The notes beneath the pieces are model-generated. The model saw nothing but the letters and a program-made list of their open reading frames with translations. It was not told the DNA's origin and did no database searches. Made by a program: the position numbers and the translations under genes. Below are positions 1 to 11,630 of a stretch of DNA of 64,000 nucleotides, piece by piece. Position 1 is the stretch's first letter. Every line of letters starts with the position of its first letter. Source of the DNA: Salticus scenicus (lineage: Eukaryota > Arthropoda > Arachnida > Araneae > Salticidae); assembly GCA_963930645.1 (NCBI GenBank), contig OZ005659.1, positions 166,505,034-166,569,033 on the forward strand. Reading direction: 5' to 3'.

Positions 1-989
1 AATATTAATAAATATTTTTTTAGCAATTTATTTAAGCTCTTGTGGAATTCCGTTGTTATATATATATATATATATATAATTACTATATTATGAAATAAAA
101 GTTTTTCTGGTTCTGATCGCTGGAGAGATATGAATAGGTGGTGTAAATGCTTTTTGATACATAGTGAAAACAAACATGTACATAAAATATAAAAAAGTTA
201 TATATAACAATGATTAATATAAACTTTGTTTATTTCTCTTCATCAAGTTTTAAATGAGTGCATGAAATAATCTTTGGAAAAAATGAGCTTTCTATTTTCA
301 GGCTGAGTATTACCGAAGATGATCCACAGTTATTATTGTCCGGCAGAAAAGTCTTGAATTTTCCGTCTAATTGATATTCAATGTATTCATGCTTTATTTT
401 TCTGCAAACGAAGTATATTTTTTCAATTTCTTCACCCCGCATATAAATAAGGATATCTACAAAAGTATAATAATAATAATAATAATAATAATACAGAAAA
501 AAAAATGATGATTTTCAATAAAAAGCAATATTAACGTATAGAGAATAAAAAATAAAATAAAATAAAGAATAAAAAAAATAAATCTACTAATTAAGAACGT
601 ACACTAGTTCTCATAATTTCAAGTTTTTTTTTTTTTTTTTTTTTTTTTTAACTTTAACTAATGAAAACTGCTTAAAGATGCCAACATTTTAATTTTTTCC
701 GAAGCCTTTTTAGCCCCGCCTCTATTTCAAACAACTTTTTTTGAATAATAATTTTTTTTTCTTATTTTGTAATTTTATTTATTTATTTGTTTTTATTGTC
801 CAGTTCCAGTACTATTTCATTCAGAATAGATGATTTTCTCAATACTTTCGGATGAACTATAATTACGTTCCACTTACATGCACTTATAATATATGAAAAA
901 TTTAGCATTTTTCAATTTTTAGGTCAAACAATTTCAAATTAAAAGCCAATTTACGGGGCATGGGGCTTAACCATAAAAAATATCGATTT

Positions 990-1020
<31 letters not shown>

Positions 1021-1651
1021 TTAAGTTGAAATGGGAACAATTATTAATATTTTGCTGCTTCAATTGTGATTCAGCGTGCTTTAGTACAAACGTTATGAAT
1101 AAAATTGTAACTGATGTCAAGTCCGAATTTGATCGCATTTCTAAACTTTAACGCTTCTTTTCTAAAGAGGGCTTTTTTGCAAATCTCCATAAGATTCCTT
1201 ACAGGAAAATTAATATATTCGCATTTTTATGTTTTTAAACATTTGTACAAAATATAGATCCTAAAATGAATTAAGAATTTAAAAGCATTTCAATATTTAC
1301 TGTGGTAAAAAATATGTAAAACCTAAATATTTGATTTTTTTTTTTTTTTTTTTCAACGTTTTTAAAACAAATAATTGATTAAAGTTAGTTTTATAAAACA
1401 TTCATTTTGTTGATATCCTTTGTATAAAATTGCGTATACAAAACTTTACAGCAATAGATGAAGCATTATTTCTAAAATCTAGTGGATATTGGTAAAGAGC
1501 ACTTTTAAGAAATACGCTTTACCTAAAGTTTAGAAATATAACAAAGTTCAATACTGACATCAGGTACAGTTTTCTTCATAACTTTTGAACCAGAATAGAT
1601 AGAACCATAAATGAAGTCTCAAAATGTTCAGATTTTTTCTTTTTTAAGTCG
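1..1651. other. Intergenic AT-rich DNA with simple repeats
   Basis: No gene recognised. The stretch holds a (TA)n run near 57-79, an (AAT)n microsatellite near 468-492 and long T tracts near 627-649, 995-1022 and 1329-1351. The short open frames at 230-442 and 902-1151 are low-complexity and have no recognisable domain. A partial MITE at about 673-735 is listed separately. Confidence 0.6.
673..735 (+). mobile_element. Partial MITE, left half only (TGCCAAC family)
   Basis: The stretch begins GATGCCAACATTTTAATTTT and continues to TTTTTAGCCCCGCC. This matches the end of the MITE at 59,276-59,663 and the reverse complement of that element's other end. No mirrored right half follows before the T-rich DNA downstream, so it is a truncated or decayed copy of the family found at 9.5, 13.6, 47-59 kb. 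Confidence 0.55.
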
Positions 1652-1659
1652 ATTTTATT

Positions 1660-1946
1660 CAGAGCCTGATTAAGGGGGAAGCACACATTATTTATACTTA
1701 CACCGTTATTTTTAAACAAATACTATCCTCCTATAATAAACGCGAAATTCTCATTAAAAATTATTTTAAAAGAATTCTGGTGTCTAATAACGGTGAGTAA
1801 ATTAGATTGTTTTACACCGTTCATTTTTTATAAAAAATATTTCCTCGTCAAAGCGTGGAATTTCTATAACATGAAGTAAAAAATAATTGTAAAAATATTC
1901 CGGTGAGAGTGGAGATAATGTGTGCTTCTCCCTTAATCAGGCTCTG
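1660..1946. mobile_element. hAT-type MITE with perfect 8-bp target duplication
   Basis: The 287-bp element has inverted ends of about 32 bp: CAGAGCCTGATTAAGGG on the left and its complement ending GGCTCTG on the right. The octamer ATTTTATT occurs immediately before (1652-1659) and after (1947-1954). CA(G)-type ends with an 8-bp duplication are the hAT signature. There is no coding capacity, so it must have been mobilised in trans. Confidence 0.85.
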
Positions 1947-2110
1947 ATTTTATTTAAAGAGTAAGATACCCTAGCATCCTTAATTGAATCACATCATTTA
2001 TTAAAATATCATATAATATCACTTATTAGTAACCATCAAAAACAACATAAAATGTTTTCTTTCCATTATGACGATTCGAAATGTCTACAAATATGCTTAC
2101 ATAACAAATG

Positions 2111-2686
2111 CAGTAAACTCTCGTATAACGCTCTCTCACAAAACGCGAATTCGCGCAACGCGGCCAAAAAGTCTACGACTATTACTCATACAACGCGATA
2201 AAGAGTCTTGTATAACGCGTAAGATAAAGGAAGCACGTGACGACATCTTTTCTACTTTCAACCTGTTCTACTTTTGACTGCAGAAAATTGTTACTCCGTT
2301 ACTATGCCAACACACGACGCTTTTGAACTCATTACGGATTGAAATAGTTTGCTCAATGTATGTGTACTATAATGCGATTTCGTATTACGTGGAACCAGTG
2401 TTGGGCATAACTGATTAAAAAGTAATTAAATTACTATTGAATTACAATTGAATTACATTTATAATTATTTTTTTGTCAATCAATTAACAAGTAATTGATT
2501 ACAAATAAATTAAATTACTTATTCCTTTTATTTGTAATAATTCAATTAATTTGTAATCAATTACTTGTTAATCGATTGACAGTAAAATAATTATAATTGT
2601 AATTTAATTGTAATTAAATTACTTTTTAATCAATTATGCCCAACACTGCGCGGAACGTATCCCCCGCGTTGTACGAGAGTCTACTG
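2111..2686. mobile_element. pogo/Tigger-like non-autonomous element, interrupted
   Basis: The left end CAGTAAACTCTCGTATAACG and the right end (complement of CAGTAGACTCTCGTACAACG) are inverted repeats of the type known from pogo/Tigger elements. Other AACGCG-rich blocks lie inside. TA follows the right end; the expected left TA reads TG and may have mutated. No transposase remains. A 253-bp hAT MITE sits inside at 2396-2648, so this element is the older of the two. Confidence 0.7.
2396..2648. mobile_element. Palindromic hAT MITE nested in the pogo-like element
   Basis: This 253-bp near-perfect fold-back starts CAGTGTTGGGCATAA and ends with the complement. The flanking octamers are CGTGGAAC (2388-2395) and CGCGGAAC (2649-2656), matching at 7 of 8 positions, as expected for a hAT duplication. 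The interior is a run of TAATTA/AATTAC motifs in both orientations. Its position inside 2111-2686 makes it the later insertion. Confidence 0.8.
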
Positions 2687-3382
2687 TACTCTTTTGCTTG
2701 TTGTACGATAACTTGCTTGTTGTAAAATAACGCGCTTGTTTGCTTGTTGTTGTTAAATAATATTTATATGATTATATTTTCTCTTTATCTCTACCTGTAA
2801 AAAAAAGAAGATGTGTGTCGTCTGTGTATACGGCATTTTGTAGGAATACAACTGGTAGCAGAGCTACAGAAATTTGCATTATCCTCTTCTCTCCAGAAGT
2901 CCACATATGTGGACCTCTATTCTTTCCTTTATAAAATCTACACCATTTAATATTTTTATATTTTGACTAAACTAATAAAAAGCTGAATAAATTGGCTTTG
3001 AAAAGGTGCCGATATATGGTAGCATGAAACTAAATATATTCCTGAAATATAATGTTATTTTGTCGACTTTCGTAAAACGACTTCAAAACAGTGTGGTCGA
3101 AGAAAAGTACGTAATTTTCATTATTGCTTAGACACTTTACCAGAATAAAATAAAACACTGACATAGATTGGTTTATTTAAGGGCATCAATTTTTAAATTG
3201 TGTTACAGTTAGGCAGATTTTACTAACTTAGTAATTTAGAGTTTAGTTGTATAAACTCCATATACTTGCACCGTATATTATTATCCCCCAGACTTATAAA
3301 TTTAAGAAAAATGCACATTTTTGTAATGTATAATGCGAACGTATGTTTCTAAAATCCTTGAAATGTTATTTATATTGATATT
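2687..3382. other. Intergenic DNA, nothing recognised
   Basis: This is AT-rich sequence with short CTTGTTGTAAAATAACG-like repeats at about 2693-2760. No gene or transposon end was identified. Confidence 0.5.
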
Positions 3383-3578
3383 ATCCGCGTTTGTAATGAT
3401 CGATAGATGGCGCTCTCTGAACACTGCAGTTGTTAGTAAATATAACAGCCACGTGTAATTATTATTCTTTCTCCGCCATTTCATCATGGAAAGTCGATTG
3501 CATAATATGAGGATATGCAGTTGTGTGATAATTTCACCTTAGCCCACCAGAGGGCGAGCATTTCATTACAATCGCGGA
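3383..3578. mobile_element. Internally deleted copy of the THAP-fragment element
   Basis: The left part (CCGCGTTTGTAATGATCG, GTGAACACTGCAGTTG-like block, CTCCGCCAT) matches the reverse complement of 12,010-12,156. The right part (TTTCACCTTAGCCCACCAGA to ATCGCGGATA) matches the reverse complement of 11,631-11,690. The middle, which in the 11.6-12.2 kb copy carries a THAP-domain fragment, is missing. The ends form an imperfect inverted repeat, CCGCG(T/A)TTGTAATGA. I infer a non-autonomous derivative of a THAP-containing, possibly P-superfamily, DNA transposon. Confidence 0.7.
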
Positions 3579-3745
3579 TAGCTTCGGGTGGGAAGAGGTT
3601 ATCGTTTTCTAATGCAGCTCGAAGCCCAATTTCGGAAATTTTGATTAAATTAAAAAAAATAAAAAATAAAAATAAAATAAAATCTATAAATTTCTGAGAA
3701 TATTGGTTGTAGATATAGAAACGTAAAAGTGAAAAGATATTCCGT

Positions 3746-3817
3746 GGTCCATTAGCTCACTTGGTTAAAGTATCATGCTAATGTCGCGAAGGTCATGGGT
3801 AAGATCCTCCAAGGCCA
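3746..3817 (+). pseudogene. tRNA-Ile(AAT)-derived pseudogene or SINE head
   Basis: The order GGTCCAT-TAGCTCACTTGG-anticodon arm-T arm follows a eukaryotic tRNA-Ile. The A box TAGCTCACTTGG is good and the anticodon loop contains AAT after CT. The T arm is damaged, with GGGTAAGATCC where GGTTCGATCC is expected, and the 3' acceptor strand pairs only partly with the 5' strand. It is therefore a decayed tRNA gene or tRNA-derived SINE head, not a functional tRNA. Downstream sequence shows no obvious poly-A tail. Confidence 0.7.
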
Positions 3818-4800
3818 ATGTGTTAATTTTTGCAGATAATTATTAGAAAAGGTATAAGTTAATAAAAGAAAATCTTTCAGAGTTTACACAATATCATACG
3901 AATTTTTGATTATTATTTTTTTTTCTAATTAATTGAGAACTTTGTAGCTGACTGTCTGCAGCTACCGTCTGTTGAGTACAGATGATAATTTGTCTGAGAA
4001 ATGTCTGTCCAAAAAATGCTGTTTTTAAATAATGGCAGCGCTACTTATCGTGCAGTTAACACTAAATTGAAATGTCCGGTTAAGGCAAAAACGTAAGCAA
4101 TACGGATCCAGAAACTGAAATTGAGCGTACAGGAGAAACGCTGCCAAAGTCAGCGAAGACTCGAAGTGAGCTCTTAAGCGATTTCAACGGAATATTTTGA
4201 AGGCTTATATAAAGTGATTTAAAATATAGTGATTCATGTTTTTTGAAAAATCCTTTAAATATAGTGACTAGTGAAGCAGGCAAAACCTGCTACTTAATTA
4301 ATAAAGTACTAAGTAATGTACAACAATAACAATCTATAATAATTAACTGCAAATAACAAACAAACTTTTTGTTTATATGAGCCAAACTTTTTTTTTCTCT
4401 TCTCAAAGGCAATCTATTCATAATTATACTGACATATTACGAGTTTTTTCGTAGCAGCTCAAGTATGGTACACATCTAAGTTACGAGCTAACTCGTAACT
4501 GGCATCCTGAGCAAGTAAACAAACTACGAGTTCTACGAGTTATCTAGTGGCTAACATTGAACGTGTTCAACTGTAGTAATTCAATTTTATAATAATGCCG
4601 GGTAAATAGTGTGAGATTCAAACCAGATTATTTTAGAATTAGGCGATAATCTTACTTTCAATATCAAATACTTCTGTTTGTGATGAATCGCACTGCGTTT
4701 CCTTCATAAGGGAAGTTTCAATTCGCTTTGTTTTATCCTCTGCAAAGATATCTTTAGGAACATCGGAGCAATACATGGTAAATGTATCATCATCTCCTTC
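3818..4800. other. Intergenic DNA with one Helitron-like end
   Basis: No gene recognised. A hairpin-plus-CTACT motif at about 4264-4294 is listed separately. Repeated ACGAGT/AACTCGTA words occur around 4440-4550 without a clear element boundary. Confidence 0.5.
4264..4294 (+). mobile_element. Possible Helitron-like 3' terminus (degenerate)
   Basis: After TTTAAATATAGTGACTAG comes a hairpin, AGCAGG-CAAAA-CCTGCT, and then ACTT. The layout matches 43,842-43,872, where the hairpin GCGGGC-GTA-GCCTGC is followed by TAGTT. Helitrons end in a short hairpin followed by CTRRT. The CTRRT here is degenerate and no 5' TC end was located. Confidence 0.35.
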
Positions 4801-5411
4801 CCTGAAAAAAATTCAGAATAAAGGAACATAGTTTTTTTTCTCCCCTCCACCCGAAACAAACAAACAAACAAAAATAATAATCTGGTGTGTCACTCACACT
4901 ACTTTCTCTTACCCTGAAATTTAATGCTATAAATACAAGTTGGAGATTAAGAGGTGAGATAACGAACACTGTTAAGTAAACCTATGTTAAACAATTCAAA
5001 TTAGGCTTAGGAAAAGTTTTATATGATAATTTATTCTGTGTGAGAAGGGATGCCGTCTCCCTCAACCCCCCGTTTCATTAATGTACAAAAAACAAGCGAT
5101 GAATATTTAGCTTAAAACAAACATTATTTACCATATCTCTATGAGGAATTTATTTGAATTCCCGAACAGCTTTCCTGGAAATGGTAAAATATTATTAGTA
5201 AAGCACATCCACTAACAAAAAATAACTAGTGTGTTGTGACCACCACACGACTTTCTTCTATATTTTCCTATACAAATTCACTCAGAAAAATAATTTATTA
5301 AAATTATTATTTAAAAAAATTATCTGCCATGACAATGCACATGGTTTCCATATTAAAGAAGTAGTATAACACTAAATATCCAAAAGAATGTTGAATTTAT
5401 TCTCAATAATA

Positions 5412-5445
<34 letters not shown>

Positions 5446-7695
5446 TTAAAAATGAAAAAAATCGGTAACTTTGTCTTAAATTATCGCAGATCGATGGTTC
5501 AACCATTCGTTTTAAAGGTATTGGCGAGCTCTTTTGAAAGATAGTCATCATAAAATTTACTTCCCTCGAGGGGGGACTTCCCCCCCTCAGTTGGGGAGGC
5601 GAGGCTCCTACATACACAAAAAATATTTCCCAGTTGACTATCTCTATTACACAAAATATGTATTCGTTTTATTTGGTTTAGTGCAGTATACAGATGTTAA
5701 ATTCTACTTACCTGCAATTTCCCCTATAGACGTAATGTATTTGAATACTTTTGAGAGTCCCTGTACACGAATCATTTGCTTCATTTCAACGAAAAGCTTA
5801 GTGTAGCATCTCTATATGATACACATTTAGAATACCGAGTTTGGAATTTCTGTTACTATTTGTTCTTGAGATATGCTGATAACAGACACACAGAACACAC
5901 ACAGACCATTCGCTAAAGACATGATTTTCGTATTCAGGGGACCTCAGAACATGCAACTATAACAAAAACTTACGTTCAAAAATTTGACCCTAAAACAATA
6001 CTTTCTCGACCCTAAGGGTTAGAGAAAGGGAAAAAAAAGAAAACTTATATTTCAAGGAATATTCTTTTGTTTTATAATAAAATAAAATGTTTAAATAAGA
6101 TAATTCATTATTTAAATTTAATAAAAAACTTCTTTTAACTTACTGAATGAATAAAATACTAACGAAAACCCATGCGTTTCTCATACGATGTTAATACTAT
6201 CGAATTGTTCGTACCGTTGCATCGTTTAGCTTTCAATGTGATTTTGCGTATCTGATGACACTTTAAAAAACATTTTGTTTTAATTATGGAAAGAAGAAAA
6301 TTCGTAAAAATAAAAGTACTTTTTAATTTTTATTTTTTATTAATAATAATAAAAAAAACTTTAGTAGGTTGATTTCGCGCAACCCTCACGTTGTGATTGC
6401 TCTTGTAACATATTGACTAAAAATAGCGATCCTAAAAATTTACTTTTTTCATTTAACACTGCAATAAAGATTCGCGAAAAAACATCTTTTTTTCTGCAGA
6501 GAAAGCATTAAAAAGGATGTTTTTATGTAGCCATGCATATCTTCTAAAATTAGCATATACATGTGAAAAAAAAAAAAAAAATCGCTATAACAATGAAAAT
6601 TCACATTAAACATCTTCTCTTTTTACTTTCTCTTATAGGGGTCGAGAAAGTATTGTTTTAGGGTCAAATTTTCGAACGTGAGTTTTTGTTATATTTACAT
6701 GTTTTGAGGTCCCCTGAATATGAAAATCATGTTTTTAGCGAATGTTCTGTGTGTCTGTGTGTTTGTTATCAGCATATCTCAAGAACAAATAGTAGCAGAA
6801 ATTCCAAACTCGGTATTCTAAATGTGTATCACATAGGGATGATGCAGTAAGCTTTTCGTTGAGATGAAGCAAATGGCTCATGTACAGGGACACTCAAAAG
6901 TATTCAAATACATTATGTCTATGGGGAAATTGCAGGTAAGTAGAGTTTAACATCTATAGACTGCACTAAACCAAATGAAACGAATATATATTTTTTGTAA
7001 TAGAGATAGTCAACTGGGAAAAAAAAATGTGTATGTGGAGCCTCTTCCCCAGGGGGGGAAGTCCCCCTCGAGGGAGTAAATTTTCATGATGGGTTCTTTC
7101 AAAAGAGCTCGCCAATACCTTTAAAACGAATGGTTGAACCATCGATCTGCGATAATTTAAAATAAAGTTATCAATTTTTTTCATAAAAAAAAAAAATAAT
7201 AATAATGTAATATTAAAAATAAATTCAACTTTTTTTTTTTTTTTTTTTTAGTGTTATACTACTTCTCTAATATGGAAATCGTCTGCATTATCACAAAAGA
7301 TAATTTTTTAAAATAATAATTTTAATAAATTATTTTTTAAAAACAGGATTATTTTTTAATAACCGAATTAAATTTTATATAAATGTAAGTGCATTAATGA
7401 AACGGGGGGTTGAGGGGGGCGGTATCCCCCCCCCCACAGAACTAATTATCATATAAAACTTTTCCAAAGCCTAATTTGAATTGTTTAACACAGGTTTACA
7501 GTACTCGTTACCTCTTAATCTTACCTCTTAACTTACCTCTTAATCTGCAACCTGTTTTTATAGTATTAAATTTCAGGGTAAGAGAAAGTCGTGCGAGTGA
7601 CACATCAGATTATTGCCTCATAATAAATCAGAAGAGTATTGTAGAAACTTTCCATCCAACAAATTGCACAACTGATACCTTATTTCAGAAAAAAT
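4801..7695. repeat. 2.9-kb fold-back (inverted) repeat
   Basis: Left arm (about 4801-6035) and right arm (about 6615-7695) are inverted copies. Shared landmarks are ATCATATAAAACTTTTCC, the CCCTCGAGG/GGGGACTTCCCCC block (5563 against 7074), GGCGAGCTCTTTTGAAAG, AATACTTTTGAG and GACCCTAAAACAATACTTTC (near 5985 against 6665). The arms carry indels: the left arm is about 160 bp longer between the outer landmark and the CTCGAGG block. The 580-bp loop has no gene. The open frames at 5372-5617, 5534-5806, 6966-7184 and 7476-7721 are shadows of the repeat. I could not fix a target duplication. Confidence 0.75.
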
Positions 7696-9309
7696 GGGTT
7701 ATGTATATATTAATAATATAATAGAATTTCGTTATGTTACATATAGCATGAACCCGACAAACACAGAGCTACCAGTAAGCAATCCACCGATAGCCAGCTG
7801 TCATTTAAGGCGGTAATAATAACGATGCTGCCTGCGGATACTGGATACGTATCTTTTGTGGTCGATCAGGCGGCAGTCAATCCGATATGCCAGTACGCAG
7901 TGATCCGTTGCCGGTATGATATCGTGCCAAAATAAAACCGTTTCCAAAACAAACATTTCCCTTTGTCGCGTGGAACTTTTTATCCGGCAGAATCTGTATA
8001 TATATATATTTAATGCAATAAAAAGTGGAGATGTGGGTTTAACCTTTGAAGATGGGCTCTTTTAATATTCCTAAGTGAAGCGCGACAAATAATTCGCAAT
8101 CCCTCTCCAAAGATTAAAATCTCTCACAACTGCTGCATAGTGTTGAGCCGCCTCCTTCCGTTTTTGAATCTTTGAGTGATAATGCATTAATGTCGGCAAC
8201 ACAATAGTGCGGAAAAAATTCCTTCACTGTTCGCTTTAGTGTAGCCAATCAATCTCGTGAGAAAATCTTTAACTTTCGATTGTTTGCGATTTAATTATCC
8301 ACTTCAGCTCATTAATAACTATGAAGAGGTGATGTGCCTAATTTTTATTGCATATATCATTAAAAAATAGTCTTAAGTAATTTATTTTTTTTTCTTTGCT
8401 TCATAATGCGGTAAACAATATCAAAAAAGAAATGAAAAACATATTTCTTTTTTTTAAATAAATTTATTTAAATATTCGAACTTCAACTAAACTGTCCTAA
8501 ATTCGGTCCGACGTTGGAACATTTTTCTCGGGCCAGTATCGGATATCAGATACAGGTCGAGTATCGTTATTCCAATAGGAATGGTTTGTCAAGTTTAACG
8601 TAAACGGTCCAGTAACAGCAACCCACGCTCTTTTTCTGCTGACGACTGCCGTCATTCGACAGACTACTCGCCAACAAAGTGCGCTTTTGCCGATAATAAA
8701 TCGACATTGTGCGACTGCTCTGCAAGATGTCGCTTTCATATTTCCGGTAATTGTTTTATAAATGGCTCTTTTCCATATTTCCACCACACATTTTGTATTA
8801 ACGCATGATCTGCACACTGGACCCGAAACAGTTGTTCGCGCATTGATTTTTTTCCCCTTTTTGTACGACATTTTAGTATCTCTTCTATATTTTTAATTTT
8901 TACACGAAGTAAAATATATATATTTATATATTGTTTTTTTTTTTTCATGTTTTAAATAGATACTTGTTATGGGTGATTCCATGGAAGAAGGCAACATCAG
9001 TCACACTGAAGGAAGAAATTTCCTGCTGTTTTGCCACCACTATCCCCATACAAAAATATTAACGCCATATTTACTTATTTTACGCCATCTTTAAATACTG
9101 TGGGATGAAAGCACCTGTGACAAAAGTCACGCATCTTTCTCTGCTTAAAGATGGAACTAACGAGGCGTGAATCCTGAACAATTGCTGATTAAATAGGATA
9201 GTGATTCTTGTTAAAAAATACTGGTGGAAGCAGAAATGTAGAGACATTTTAGACACGTACAGAGGTGCGTGACAAACGTTACATTTTTCGTTGAATTCCC
9301 TTATGTGTT
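7696..9309. other. Intergenic DNA; relatively GC-rich 7740-7960 and 8500-8860
   Basis: Two less AT-rich patches stand out. The minus-strand open frame at 8497-8871 (124 aa) is cysteine- and basic-residue-rich but matches no family I recognise, and the other frame at 8736-8948 is equally unconvincing. It may be a decayed exon or transposon piece. No splice or promoter signal that I trust was found. Confidence 0.4.
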
Positions 9310-9530
9310 TTAACCGTTTGACTGCTAAGCAGCGCGATAGCGCTGCAATGTTTCTTCTCGAAAACTGCGAAGCAGCGCTATCACGCTGCGAGAGGTAGAA
9401 TTAAGATATCACCGGAATATTAATTTAATTTTTTTACGTAAGTAAAATCAATCAGTAAATCGAAATTTCTAGATAACGTGAAACGGTTCATTTTGAGAAA
9501 GAATGGATGGCTTTCAGAAAAAGTGAATTA

Positions 9531-9720
9531 CAGAGCTGCCAAACTAATCCGGCAAATTGTTAGTACCGCACCTTTTACTACACCACTTAATTTTTAAAGT
9601 AATTTTTTTTTTTTTCAAATATATTTGCGATGAATTAAGAAGAAAAAAAAACTCTAAGAAATGACTGGTGTAGAAAAAGGGGCGGAAATAACAATTTGCC
9701 GGATTAGGTTGGCAGCTCTG
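9531..9720. mobile_element. Fold-back MITE inside piggyBac copy 1
   Basis: This is a 190-bp palindromic element from CAGAGCTGCCAAACTAATCC to GGTTGGCAGCTCTG, flanked on both sides by GAATTA (9525-9530 and 9721-9726), a 6-bp target duplication. The arms share ACCGC-CCTTTT-CTACACCACTT and the core ATTTTTA-AGTAATTTT. It interrupts the piggyBac remnant and supplies the first 22 or so codons of the fused open frame at 9661-9900. Confidence 0.85.
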
Positions 9721-9900
9721 GAATTAATACAAACATCTCATTCGAACAAAAAATTCGCCTTAGAAAAAATATCTGGACGAAATTTACGCCAATGTGTGGT
9801 CTGCAGTAACAAGCAGAGTGGGATAAAGCGTTTCATCCTCATCTGCGCTCGCTGTAAGAAAGGGCTACATGGCCTTTATGCAGGAAAACACAATTGTTGA
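9661..9900 (+). pseudogene. piggyBac transposase C-terminal remnant fused to MITE sequence
   Basis: The frame encodes 79 aa. Residues 1-22 (MTGVEKGAEITICRIRLAAL and following) come from the right half of the inserted MITE. The remainder is a piggyBac-type C-terminal cysteine-rich domain: QCVVC (C-x2-C), then CARC (C-x2-C), a His and a terminal Cys in GKHNC. In piggyBac transposases this zinc-binding domain lies at the extreme C-terminus and binds the element ends. The catalytic DDD core is absent, so no transposase activity is expected. A second version on the minus strand at 13,432-13,671 keeps the same reading frame with about seven substitutions. Whether either chimera is expressed cannot be told. 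Confidence 0.65.
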
Positions 9901-9929
9901 ACATCATCTTTTCATTATTTTCTTTTTAC

Positions 9930-9975
<46 letters not shown>

Positions 9976-10908
9976 TATTTGTTTATTTATTTATTTTATA
10001 AAGTTTTTTTTTTCATCATTTATTTATAAAACACAAAAAGAATTTATAAATTAACTGATAATTGTTGGAGTGATTGTGTTTTATTTAATAAAAAAGAAAT
10101 ATCTAACGTGATTTTCGACGCATAAATTATTACGACGCTCGTGTCATAATTTTTAAAATATATATCTTTATATTTATAAAATAAGTTGGAAAAAAATAAG
10201 AATGGGCGGAGTTTCGATAAAATCTTATCAAAATACACACTCCTTCACTACGCTGAATTGCATATTTGGAAAACTGTATTAACATTGAAAATTTTCGCTG
10301 CTCTTAAATTTTCGTAAAACATTGCGTGTGAACAATTATTAATGGTAAAACACGTTTTTTGTTTTTATTCATCCTTTAATGATACTTAAATTAGCCTTTT
10401 ACATACACTACAGTAAGGCGTGGTTTTCATTAATTAGATGAGTTTTTATAGATCATTAGAAAATTTCATATTTATTTCCGTAGAAAGAACTATTGAGTGT
10501 AAATGATTTATGCATAAAAATACACATTTATATATGCCCTTTCGATTGCTGCTTACTTGGATTTTTTTTTTTTAACTTTTACTGCACGGTGTGGTGTGGT
10601 TTTCCAGCTGGGCATGATTGTGTTTCGAATTTTATAAAACTAAAATTAAATATTCACACCGAAAAAACTTTTATTGAGGCCTGAAATACCAAGAGCAATT
10701 TAAGGAAGGATGTGTTTCAGAAAATGCTACAGCCAAAGCTTAACAGAGTAAGCTCGTTCACATTATGTTAAAAAATGTCGCAAAGTAAACTCGACGTTAG
10801 CGCTTCTCCTGGTGCAGTGTCTGCGGTACCCAAATAAAAGCTGTGAAAAATACGCCCCTATTGTGCTTTCTTTAAAAATGTCATCTCTTATGATTTTAAT
10901 ATAAACAA

Positions 10909-11134
10909 GAATTATTTCTAGCCCTAAATGAACCTTATAGATGTGATTATTTACTTGAATTTATTAGCGTACATTTGACTTTAAATACAAAATATGTTAG
11001 ATGTTAGCTAATAAACAATCACATTATTATTAGTTAACATCTAACATATTTTGTATTTAAAGTCAAATGAACGCTAATAACTTCAAGTAAATAATCACAT
11101 CTATAGTGTTCACTTAGAGCTAGAATTAATTAGT
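10909..11134. mobile_element. Near-perfect palindromic MITE
   Basis: An about 226-bp fold-back is centred near 11,022. The left arm (CTAGCCCTAAATGAAC, ATAGATGTGATTATTTACTT, ATGTTAGATGTTA) is mirrored on the right. The inner block starts TATAGATGTG and ends CACATCTATA, which would suit a TA-targeting mariner-type MITE, but the palindrome continues about 28 bp outside it. There is no coding sequence. Confidence 0.65.
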
Positions 11135-11630
11135 GTAAAATATAATTTTTTAAATCGATCTTCTAATGTTGTAAATTGTATTGTAAATACGAAAAAATTC
11201 ATGTATTAGTAATTTAAGAAGAAATGTTAACGCATGCAATTTTTAAAATTAAAATTTTGGTAAAAAAAATTAAATTTTGGAAAAGTAATCGCTTATAAAA
11301 GATGACTTTATCATTATCTCTTTTATTAAAAAAAGCAATATGTCATGTTCCATAAAATCAATCAGACGCAGACGAAAACATTCGCAAAAATTTTATCTTC
11401 TAAACAAAATATATTTGTAATCGCTTTATAATCAAATCTATAACTAAAATAACATTTAGGAATGATAAAATGACATTTAGGAATGAACAAATATAATAAA
11501 AACTAACTTTTTCTAACCTCATAACAAATCAAACAACCGAATTCAAAATTCCATAGATTATCTCTTGATCCGTTATGAATGAAAATTCAAGAGATTAAGA
11601 TTTAAATAATTTTATAAATTGTAAGAACTA

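Larger units (their letters stand above)
9314..10739 (+). mobile_element. piggyBac-derived non-autonomous element, copy 1
   Basis: A TTAA (9310-9313) precedes the end CCGTTTGACTGCTAAGCAGC. The body matches, in inverted orientation, the element at 12,579-14,016, including the GCAGCGCGATAGC subterminal hairpin sequence, the nested MITE, the C-terminal coding remnant and a (TA)n run near 9935-9971. At the 3' side, homology ends at GCTACAGC near 10,732; the TTCAAACGG end seen in copy 2 is absent, and the nearby TTAA (10,740-10,743) may be fortuitous. Transposase has been lost except for its last about 55 codons. Confidence 0.75.

Noticed and set aside
8497..8871. 124-aa minus-strand frame, cysteine-rich N-terminus
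   Set aside because: No recognisable family, no promoter or splice context, and competing frames in the same place look equally plausible.
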